Shown in pieces: positions 28,352-34,127 of a DNA stretch of 52,219 nucleotides (position 1 is its first letter; every line of letters starts with the position of its first letter). Both the position numbers and the translations under genes were made by a program. This DNA comes from a virus: positions 1 to 52,219 of IMG/VR virus record IMGVR_UViG_3300032291_002410; one strand, 5' to 3'. The notes beneath the pieces were generated by a model that saw only the letters and a list, made by a program, of their open reading frames with translations, made no database searches and was not told the DNA's origin.

Positions 28352-29495
28352 TAAGCTTTGCCAGCCAAAGTGCTTTGGTTGCAGCAAGTTTATCCTGTGC
28401 AATTTTTAGTTCATTTTGATACTGTGTTTCTGCTGCAGCAATTGCTGCATTGACCTCAGATTGTAATTTTGCTTTTGCTGCTGCTTTTGCTGCTGCATCG
28501 GCTGCTGCTTTTGCTGCTGCATCGGCTGCTGCTTTTGCTGCTGCATCGGCTGCTGAAGTATTAATTGGTGTTGCAAGTATTGTGGATACAGAAGAGGTAA
28601 TCTTTTTCTTAAAAGATCCTTGTCTTCCAGAAGTATTAGCAGCATTTGCCTTCATTATTTCAATTAGCTCACTGCCAGATTTACCAGTACTTACAGATAA
28701 AGATATATAGGTTGCTGCTGCAACTTGTGTAGCAGAAGAAGTTCCAGCGATATTCTTAGTAATGTTTCCTGGCCCAACTGCAGGCATATTGCCTAGAGCA
28801 AAGAAATCTAATAGCGCAGAATCGTTATTGCTATAAGAAGTAATCTCACCAATTTGATCTACTGCACCTACAGATACTACATCTGGGATACATGATGGCC
28901 AATCAATTCTTGAGTAACTACGTGCATTACCTACTGCAGAAAATACTGGAATAGACATTGCATTTAAAGATTGAACTGCTGTTATTGTTCTTGGGAATGT
29001 TGGGCAGTATTGTGTTCCAGCCTGACCAAGCATACCGCTACTTCCTTGTGAAATAGAAACTGCTTTTACATTATATCTAGCAGCATTTTCCTGTAACCAA
29101 AATAGCGCTGCTGAAATTGTTGATTCACCAGTTGGCTTTCTCAGACCTTCTGGAGTATTTGCAATAATTTTAATAAAAAGAACTTTTAGATTGGGATTAT
29201 ATTGAACTGCAGTGCTAGCCATAAGTGTTCCATGGTCAAACCCATTTTTAGTAATTAAGTTTGATGGCATAGAAGCAGCTCCGCTGCCTTCTTGAAAATT
29301 AGTTCCGTTTGGACATAAAGCGTATTCTAGGATACAAACTTCTCCTACGATCTTACCTTGAAGACCTGGAATTGATGTATCGATTGCTGTGTCTAGGATT
29401 GCTAGAACTGGTGCGTTTGCACCAGATGCCTGTGAAATTGCTACAGGAGATAGAAGTGATAAAGTAAGTACCGCCGTTATTAGTTTATTTTTCAT
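28344..29495 (-). CDS. Secreted subtilisin-like serine protease (S8), leaderless
   Basis: A 383-residue protein with a signal peptide (MKNKLITAVLTLSLLSPVAI...) and an S8 catalytic domain: D35 (AILDTAID), H88 (GFDHGTLMA), oxyanion region SAVGN and S253 (AGTSSATQVAA). The tail is an Ala-rich repeat (KAAADAAAKAAAD) and a coiled coil ending in ATKALWLAKLNG. It resembles host exported proteases, and its role in infection is unknown. TTGACA-N16-TATAAT ends six bases before the ATG, so the mRNA should be leaderless. Confidence 0.9.
   Translation of the reverse strand: MKNKLITAVLTLSLLSPVAISQASGANAPVLAILDTAIDTSIPGLQGKIVGEVCILEYALCPNGTNFQEGSGAASMPSNLITKNGFDHGTLMASTAVQYNPNLKVLFIKIIANTPEGLRKPTGESTISAALFWLQENAARYNVKAVSISQGSSGMLGQAGTQYCPTFPRTITAVQSLNAMSIPVFSAVGNARSYSRIDWPSCIPDVVSVGAVDQIGEITSYSNNDSALLDFFALGNMPAVGPGNITKNIAGTSSATQVAAATYISLSVSTGKSGSELIEIMKANAANTSGRQGSFKKKITSSVSTILATPINTSAADAAAKAAADAAAKAAADAAAKAAAKAKLQSEVNAAIAAAETQYQNELKIAQDKLAATKALWLAKLNG
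28470..28556 (-). repeat. Ala-rich coding repeat in the protease tail
   Basis: About three near-identical 24-base units encode DAAAKAAA. It is a coding low-complexity repeat, prone to length change. Confidence 0.8.
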
Positions 29496-29501
29496 ACCTT
29501 A

Positions 29502-29529
29502 ATTATACTAAATAAAAGCTGATTGTCAA
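29502..29529 (-). promoter_or_regulatory. Leaderless promoter of the protease gene
   Basis: TTGACA (29524-29529), a 16-base spacer, TATAAT (29502-29507), six bases, then ATG. Confidence 0.8.
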
Positions 29530-29681
29530 GACTTGTCTTTGTACCATTTCCCAGCGTCTAAATCGGACTTTTTATTGTTTTTGTCCATAATATCGTTAAC
29601 TAATGATATTAGGGTTTGTGTCATTATGCTTAGTTCGTCTATTCTAGATTCTAAATCTTTGATTTTTTTAGATTTCCTCAT
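29526..29681 (-). CDS. Small coiled-coil protein
   Basis: A 51-residue protein (MRKSKKIKDLESRIDELSIM) with a heptad-like helix and a DAGKWYKDKS end. Its TGA overlaps the -35 of the protease promoter. It overlaps the preceding gene by 14 bases. Function unknown. Confidence 0.6.
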   Translation of the reverse strand: MRKSKKIKDLESRIDELSIMTQTLISLVNDIMDKNNKKSDLDAGKWYKDKS

Positions 29682-30039
29682 GATTAGCCTTATCTATTGG
29701 TGTTGGTGCGGTTGCAAAGCTACCGCACATTAGACATTCCATGTCTAAAAAGTAATTGGATATTTCATAGTCTACAAATGTAACTTTAAGTAGCCAAACT
29801 TGTGACCCGCATGGGCAAACATGTGTCGGTGTGCCTCTTAGATCCATTGCCTTATCATAATCAACGGGTGGGATATATCTTGGATCTTTTTTTTCTATTT
29901 CGCTTATAGCATCTTGCACTGCTTCTTCATATTTATCTATGTAGTATATGCCAACTTTGAACCTTCTTGCAAAGATTCTTAGAAAAAAACTCAATAAAAT
30001 GATTGATATGGTAGCCGATATTATGAGAGCAATCTTCAT
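29668..30039 (-). CDS. Membrane-anchored zinc-ribbon protein, leaderless
   Basis: A 123-residue protein with one N-terminal membrane span (IALIISATISIILLSFFLRIF), a helix, then CPCGSQVW and CLMCGSF, a zinc ribbon. The start at 30039 is chosen because TATAAT lies six bases before it; an upstream in-frame start would overlap the preceding gene. Function unknown. Confidence 0.7.
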   Translation of the reverse strand: MKIALIISATISIILLSFFLRIFARRFKVGIYYIDKYEEAVQDAISEIEKKDPRYIPPVDYDKAMDLRGTPTHVCPCGSQVWLLKVTFVDYEISNYFLDMECLMCGSFATAPTPIDKANHEEI

Positions 30040-30045
30040 ATTATT

Positions 30046-30051
30046 ATTATA
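30046..30051 (-). promoter_or_regulatory. -10 of leaderless promoter
   Basis: TATAAT six bases before the ATG at 30039, located in the gap behind the proteasome-like gene. Confidence 0.6.
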
Positions 30052-30053
30052 CC

Positions 30054-30617
30054 TTAAACCTGAATGTATGTATAGGGTCCTGCTACGCACATATTAAACT
30101 CAGTTGCCGCTTCTAAAGCAGCCTTAAGTCTAAGTCTAGGGTTTCTTTGTTTTTTTGTTGCATGCAAGGCTCCTAGTGCTAATGCACCGCCACTTCCTTC
30201 TGCCATGTAGTTTACAACATTTTCTCCTACATGAAAGTCTTCATCAATTGTAAAAAGTCTGCCGCATACGCCAACCATAAAGACTCCTCCGCTGTCTCCA
30301 TCATTTTCGCTAGATGTACCATAGCTTCCGTAGCCATTTTCCTTAAAAGCGTCTTTAACAGAATCAATAAACTTAGTTCTCATAAATTTGTCTAATCCAG
30401 AATTAGTTTTTGTTGGAGTATATTTTGGTGGGGCCCATGAGTATTGAAGTATCTGACCCATTCTAAATGAATCAGTAAATGCTATTCCGTATTGCCCCAC
30501 CTTAAAACACTTTGGCTCTCTTCTGGAAATAATTACTCCGCTTTTATCATCTGATGCGGCATGATCGGAAGCCATATATACGGTTCCGTTTTGGGCAATA
30601 GCTACTATACAGGTCAT
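30054..30617 (-). CDS. Proteasome beta-like Ntn hydrolase, leaderless
   Basis: A 187-residue protein of the proteasome/HslV fold. After Met removal Thr2 would be the nucleophile (TCIVAIAQNG). D18 (ASDHAA) matches the conserved Asp17, and K35 lies in the expected region. EGSGGALALGAL and the LKAALEAATEFN helix are typical. It would be a threonine peptidase or a regulator; the oligomeric state is unknown. Actinobacteria possess proteasomes. TAGACA-N17-TATACT with a six-base gap indicates a leaderless mRNA. Confidence 0.85.
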   Translation of the reverse strand: MTCIVAIAQNGTVYMASDHAASDDKSGVIISRREPKCFKVGQYGIAFTDSFRMGQILQYSWAPPKYTPTKTNSGLDKFMRTKFIDSVKDAFKENGYGSYGTSSENDGDSGGVFMVGVCGRLFTIDEDFHVGENVVNYMAEGSGGALALGALHATKKQRNPRLRLKAALEAATEFNMCVAGPYTYIQV

Positions 30618-30623
30618 GTTTTT

Positions 30624-30652
30624 AGTATACTATTTTTAAAATTATTTGTCTA
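30624..30652 (-). promoter_or_regulatory. Leaderless promoter of the Ntn hydrolase gene
   Basis: TAGACA (30647-30652), a 17-base spacer, TATACT (30624-30629), six bases, then ATG at 30617. Confidence 0.75.
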
Positions 30653-30968
30653 TTTGGAGCGTATCATCAGCGTCAATATGGACGCCTATGTGCTCTAGTT
30701 TAAGCAATGACTCTTCTAGGTCAGATTTTACATGAATTAATTCTTGCAGGGCGTCGTAGTATTTTTGCTTCCACTCATCTAAATCTCTTTCTAGTTTATA
30801 TAGTTTTATTTGTAAATCTTTGAGTTCAATTAAAAGGCCATCGTGTTGTTTTTCTGCTAATCGAACTAATTCTTTTTTCTTTGCTTGCTTATAATTAAAG
30901 AATACGCCTATTAGTCCACTACAAAGTGCGGCAGACAGAGTTATTATTAATTGGGTAAGATTAAACAT
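30642..30968 (-). CDS. Membrane protein with cytoplasmic coiled coil
   Basis: A 108-residue protein with an N-terminal membrane span (QLIITLSAALCSGLIGVFFN), a basic flank and a long coiled coil (about 35-95). A lysis accessory (spanin- or holin-like) role is possible but unproven. TATAAT (30977-30982) lies eight bases before the ATG. Confidence 0.65.
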   Translation of the reverse strand: MFNLTQLIITLSAALCSGLIGVFFNYKQAKKKELVRLAEKQHDGLLIELKDLQIKLYKLERDLDEWKQKYYDALQELIHVKSDLEESLLKLEHIGVHIDADDTLQIDK

Positions 30969-30995
30969 TATATCTAATTATACCCTAAAAAGTGT

Positions 30996-31232
30996 TTAAA
31001 CTAACAGTTCTGCAGCTTTTATGTCTTCTCCAACATATCTTTTCTTAGATATATAATCTTTTACAATTTCGTGTCCGTGTTGTCTACCACACAAAATTAT
31101 TGTCCATCTAGGTTCAAATTTATTGTTTATGCATGTCTCACACATAAGTAAATTTATTGCAAGCAAGCTGGATCTCTTTAGGTTTAAATTAGCCTTACTT
31201 TTATTGCAGCAATAGCATAATACCTTCTCCAT
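30996..31232 (-). CDS. Conserved actinophage zinc protein (KFEPRW type)
   Basis: A 78-residue protein with CYCC near residue 6 and CETC near 32, followed by NKFEPRWTIILCGR and VKDYISKKRYVG. This LCxxC...C..C....FEPRW.IIL.GR pattern is a broadly conserved actinophage family. Function unknown. Confidence 0.85.
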   Translation of the reverse strand: MEKVLCYCCNKSKANLNLKRSSLLAINLLMCETCINNKFEPRWTIILCGRQHGHEIVKDYISKKRYVGEDIKAAELLV

Positions 31233-31459
31233 TAATTTTCCTCCGTATTATTAATCCCAATTTCATTTGAAATAATGAAATCGCTTGTATCAAAAAGCTC
31301 AACAACTTCTTCAAAACCATCGTGGTATCTTATAGAAGACATATATGCCCCCTGTGATACTATTACTCCATATCTTTGCTCAGGAATAATATAAACAATG
31401 GATGCAACATCACCCTGCTCTTCCACCTGGTTTCCCCTCCAACTCGACTCGTACCCCAT
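31232..31459 (-). CDS. Phage protein, unknown
   Basis: A 75-residue protein with a beta-rich centre (IVYIIPEQRYGVIVSQGAYM). It overlaps the preceding gene by 50 bases if the ATG at 31459 is used, so its start is uncertain. Its stop overlaps the next start. Confidence 0.65.
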   Translation of the reverse strand: MGYESSWRGNQVEEQGDVASIVYIIPEQRYGVIVSQGAYMSSIRYHDGFEEVVELFDTSDFIISNEIGINNTEEN

Positions 31460-31733
31460 ATGATTCTAGGATCCTTTTAACCATTTCGATATAATCTATA
31501 ACTCTCATTCTCATACTGCCATCGTACTGTGAAAAATTGTTTTCATATAATCTTATTGCTAAAAATTCAGGATACTTTACAATATCCATCTGTAAGTCGT
31601 GTGAAGGGCTTTTTAATTCTCTCACTTTTTTTGCCATTTCTTTTGTGTAAAAAACTGGCTTGTTGGCTTCTCCAGTCCATTCGTTAACGCCATACTGGAA
31701 ATGATTTTTGTCTTTATCTATAAAGTTAGCCAT
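31410..31733 (-). CDS. Phage protein, unknown
   Basis: A 107-residue protein (MANFIDKDKNHFQYGVNEWTG) with a C-terminal helix and a GKPGGRAG tail. AAGGGACTAC precedes the ATG, eight bases inside the whiB gene end. No family recognised. Confidence 0.7.
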   Translation of the reverse strand: MANFIDKDKNHFQYGVNEWTGEANKPVFYTKEMAKKVRELKSPSHDLQMDIVKYPEFLAIRLYENNFSQYDGSMRMRVIDYIEMVKRILESYGVRVELEGKPGGRAG

Positions 31734-32034
31734 GTAGTCCCTTTATTTTTTTGTTTATTTCTTTTGTCTTATGTGCATTTTTTGATTTATCTGGTGTGCC
31801 AGAACTTAGATAAACTCCGCCCCAAACACCGTAATTATCTGACTCTACTCCATATTTATAGCACATGGCAATTACAGGACAAGACATGCATGCCTGATCA
31901 ATACTTTTTGCTATGTTAATATCCGTTTCGTATGAATCAAAAAATAGGTTGGTGTCCATGCCAAGACATAGTGCTAGGTCTTGCCATTGAAGTAGGTCTT
32001 TATCTATTCCTAAATTATTTAAAATTTTTGACAT
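31726..32034 (-). CDS. whiB: WhiB-family transcription factor
   Basis: A 102-residue WhiB-like protein from the ATG at 32034. The four cluster cysteines are C23 (LALC), C49 and C52 (ACMSC) and C58 (MCY), followed by GVWGG. WhiB proteins carry a [4Fe-4S] cluster, bind the housekeeping sigma factor and are confined to Actinobacteria and their phages. This strongly fixes the host phylum. The C-terminus is basic. A longer reading from 32100 would overlap the upstream gene by 86 bases. It could regulate host or phage promoters here. Confidence 0.95.
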   Translation of the reverse strand: MSKILNNLGIDKDLLQWQDLALCLGMDTNLFFDSYETDINIAKSIDQACMSCPVIAMCYKYGVESDNYGVWGGVYLSSGTPDKSKNAHKTKEINKKIKGLHG

Positions 32035-32245
32035 ATTGTGTTGGGAGCTTCCATAGCCCATCATCGTTGATTGCAATTTTTTCTGCAATTCCCCACTCAT
32101 TTTTGAATAGACCGTTTTTATTTGTGAACCCAGAACTATTTTTCTTCCAGATAATTAAAGAGTAATTGTCCCAAAAAGAATGTAAGACTTTAGAATTGGA
32201 TCTCTTTATAAAAACATCTACGCCTAATTCAGTTAAGTTAAGCAA
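32015..32245 (-). CDS. Phage protein, TTG start
   Basis: A 76-residue protein (LNLTELGVDVFIKRSNSKVL) with Trp-rich segments HSFWDNYSLIIWKKNSSG and GLWKLPTQYV. It starts at TTG behind AGGAAG, immediately downstream of tRNA-Leu. The SFWDNYSLI.W pattern occurs in other small phage proteins; function unknown. Confidence 0.65.
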   Translation of the reverse strand: MLNLTELGVDVFIKRSNSKVLHSFWDNYSLIIWKKNSSGFTNKNGLFKNEWGIAEKIAINDDGLWKLPTQYVKNFK

Positions 32246-32261
32246 CGAACTTCCTGTCTAT

Positions 32262-32345
32262 TACCCATAATCGGATTTAAACCGACACTCCACGGTTGGA
32301 GGCAAACTTTAGGTTTGCTGCGTCTGCCAATTCCGCTATATGGGC
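32262..32345 (-). tRNA. tRNA-Leu (anticodon TAA), with C33
   Basis: A type II cloverleaf with acceptor GCCCATA/TATGGGT, the Leu-typical GCGGAATTGGCAGACGC D arm, and a long variable arm (CTCC...GGAG). The anticodon stem is GCAAA/TTTGC around CCTAAAG. Position 33 is C instead of the near-universal T. The discriminator is A and CCA is not encoded. Confidence 0.9.
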
Positions 32346-32360
32346 ATAGTGCTTAGTATT

Positions 32361-32389
32361 ATTATACTTGCCCAAAAGGCCAATGTCAA
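32361..32389 (-). promoter_or_regulatory. Consensus promoter of tRNA-Leu
   Basis: TTGACA (32384-32389), a 17-base spacer, then TATAAT (32361-32366), a perfect sigma70-type match, 15 bases before the tRNA. Confidence 0.9.
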
Positions 32390-32393
32390 CCCT

Positions 32394-32537
32394 TTATTTA
32401 TTTTTTATTTCAATTATTTTAGCAGATCTAATTTCATCATCTACGCCAAAAATATCATTGGCATAGTCTCTAGCATCATCTTCATCAAAGGCTTCTATTT
32501 CTGCCTCTATTTCTATTTTAACCCTATATGTATTCAT
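32394..32537 (-). CDS. Small acidic protein, unknown
   Basis: A 47-residue acidic protein (MNTYRV,KIEIEAEIEAFD pattern) of the kind KVxIEAEIEAxDEDDA, seen in small phage proteins with a ferredoxin-like beta-alpha start. It starts directly after the endolysin stop. Function unknown. Confidence 0.65.
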   Translation of the reverse strand: MNTYRVKIEIEAEIEAFDEDDARDYANDIFGVDDEIRSAKIIEIKNK

Positions 32538-33173
32538 TTATTTAGAGATAGAGTATCCATTTTTAGTTAATAGATCTATAGCTGCCTTTATTTTAGGGTC
32601 TATCTTTGCTGGTATCTTTTGTGATGCCTCTGTTTTTGATGCAGGTTTAGTCTCATTTTTTGCTGTACCACCAAACTTTGGGCGACCAAAGCCAACAATT
32701 GAAATCATTACACCCTTTTTGTTTTTCTTAAAGGCACGAAGTTTCTTGCAGGTTTCTCCGCCGTTTCTTTGGCTACCTTTTTTGCCGTCTCCTGTTGTAT
32801 TTCCTTCAATACACCAAACAGTTCCATCACCATTATCTTCAATCACAATTCCTACGTGAGAAATTCTATCGACACCGTCTGATGGGAAATCAAAATAAGC
32901 TATGTCTCCTGGTTCTGGATCTGCAATGTCTCCGTCAACCCATGAGCCTGCCTTTTTAAACGCAGCCGCACCGCCTGGAGTATAAACAGTGTTTGGAATT
33001 TTAACCCCTGCCTCATTGCCACACCAATTTACAAATGAGCCGCACCAAGGTTGAAAATCTGCTTTAGTAAATTTCCCATATTTTGTTTCATTGTCTTTGG
33101 GACCTTCAATATAACCAACTTCTGCTTTAGCAACTTCAATTAAACGTGCTGCTGTATTTTGCTCTGACATCAT
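32538..33173 (-). CDS. CHAP-domain endolysin
   Basis: A 211-residue protein with a CHAP amidase/peptidase domain (residues 8-160). The catalytic C44 (PWCGSFVNW), H106 (ISHVGIV) and E123 (IEGNT) are in order, with DIAYFDFPSDG typical of the fold. A Lys/Ala linker and a short C-terminal helical segment (KIDPKIKAAIDLLTKNGYS) may bind the cell wall. It degrades peptidoglycan at lysis. No signal peptide, so a holin is needed; a candidate lies next to it at 33316. Confidence 0.93.
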   Translation of the reverse strand: MMSEQNTAARLIEVAKAEVGYIEGPKDNETKYGKFTKADFQPWCGSFVNWCGNEAGVKIPNTVYTPGGAAAFKKAGSWVDGDIADPEPGDIAYFDFPSDGVDRISHVGIVIEDNGDGTVWCIEGNTTGDGKKGSQRNGGETCKKLRAFKKNKKGVMISIVGFGRPKFGGTAKNETKPASKTEASQKIPAKIDPKIKAAIDLLTKNGYSISK

Positions 33174-33316
33174 TTACTACCTTTTTTTACTTTGTGTGGA
33201 CCTAAGTCCGCTTTAATACTACCGTCTTTTCTTAAACGAACAATTCTGCCATCTTTAATTTGCATTGCATTAAATCCATGATCTTTAAAGTAAGAAGCTG
33301 ATGACTTATTAGCCAT
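33170..33316 (-). CDS. Small basic protein, unknown
   Basis: A 48-residue basic protein (MANKSSASYFKDHGFNAMQ) with QIKDGRIVRLRKDGSIKADLG, a small beta hairpin-like core. It overlaps the endolysin start by four bases. Function unknown. Confidence 0.6.
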   Translation of the reverse strand: MANKSSASYFKDHGFNAMQIKDGRIVRLRKDGSIKADLGPHKVKKGSK

Positions 33317-33723
33317 TATTTATTCCAATCAGTATCTACTGGCTGTTCTGCTGGCATTGCTCCGTCTGGCTTTGCTGCTAAACGTGCAGCCGTTGCATCA
33401 ATTTCTGCCTCAAGTGTTTTGTCTGCTGCAGTATTCTTAGCGTCCATCTCTTTATTTGCTAATTGCGCTGACATTACATCTTTAGCTCCAGATGATCCAA
33501 TTAATAAGCCAGCAAGTGTTCCCGTGATAAATGTTGCAACGCTTCCGAGAACATTGAAGAACATCTTATCGTTTTCTGATTGACCAGTAACTGGCTGTGT
33601 AACAAATATCAACGCATACATGATTCCCGTTGCAGTTATAAATAAAATTGATCCTAGAGTTATTCCTAAAATAAATTTAAGTCTTGCGTCTAAATCTTGT
33701 GGTGATAATCTTTCTCTAGCCAT
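33316..33723 (-). CDS. Holin-like two-span membrane protein
   Basis: A 135-residue protein with two membrane spans (about 15-40 and 54-75) and a long charged Ala/Lys/Glu tail. Position beside the endolysin and size suggest a holin or holin-like protein; the identification is contextual only. It overlaps the lipoprotein gene by eight bases. Confidence 0.65.
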   Translation of the reverse strand: MARERLSPQDLDARLKFILGITLGSILFITATGIMYALIFVTQPVTGQSENDKMFFNVLGSVATFITGTLAGLLIGSSGAKDVMSAQLANKEMDAKNTAADKTLEAEIDATAARLAAKPDGAMPAEQPVDTDWNK

Positions 33724-33913
33724 TTGCTGGTTCCTTCATCTCTACTAAATCTTCTGGACAAGCTCCGTTAGCCGTACAGATTGGTGGTTTGCACTCTGCG
33801 CTTTCCCAATTAACAGGATTTTGACACGGATAACGATAGTGACCGTCATAGCCGCATGCACTTAATGATAGCATTAGTATGCCTGATAAAGCAATAGGGA
33901 TTAATTTCTTCAT
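33716..33913 (-). CDS. Small lipoprotein (CGYDGHYRYPCQ type), leaderless
   Basis: A 65-residue protein with a lipoprotein signal peptide (LSGILMLSLSAC) and a mature part with six cysteines, CGYDGHYRYPCQNPVNWESAE and onward. The same mature sequence type occurs in marine and freshwater phages. It may anchor at the cell surface or aid lysis; unknown. TATAAT (33920-33925) lies six bases before the ATG. Confidence 0.75.
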   Translation of the reverse strand: MKKLIPIALSGILMLSLSACGYDGHYRYPCQNPVNWESAECKPPICTANGACPEDLVEMKEPANG

Positions 33914-33919
33914 AACCCT

Positions 33920-33925
33920 ATTATA
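33920..33925 (-). promoter_or_regulatory. -10 of leaderless promoter
   Basis: TATAAT six bases before the ATG at 33913. Confidence 0.6.
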
Positions 33926-33932
33926 GCATTTA

Positions 33933-34115
33933 TTACTCTTTGTCGGATCGCTCTCTTATCCCTATAGTCAAGAACCATAGGGCTACTGAGGCTATAGTTA
34001 CATATCCTACTACTGTTTTTGCGCTGCCTTCAAGAACTACCCAGGCCACAAAAAATCCCAAGAATGTAAAGTTTTCATTTAAGGCGGCAAAGCCCCATTT
34101 CTTTAGCCAGTTCAT
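33933..34115 (-). CDS. Small two-span membrane protein, leaderless
   Basis: A 60-residue protein (MNWLKKWGFAALNENFTFLG) with two hydrophobic spans. The start at 34115 is chosen because TATAAT at 34122-34127 ends six bases upstream. Position in the lysis-like region makes a holin/antiholin role possible. Confidence 0.65.
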   Translation of the reverse strand: MNWLKKWGFAALNENFTFLGFFVAWVVLEGSAKTVVGYVTIASVALWFLTIGIRERSDKE

Positions 34116-34121
34116 ATTCAT

Positions 34122-34127
34122 ATTATA
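34122..34127 (-). promoter_or_regulatory. -10 of leaderless promoter
   Basis: TATAAT six bases before the ATG at 34115, overlapping the end of the large surface-protein gene. Confidence 0.6.

Noticed and set aside
28470-28556. Regular short repeats as a CRISPR array
   Set aside because: They are in-frame Ala-rich codons of the protease tail, without unique spacers.
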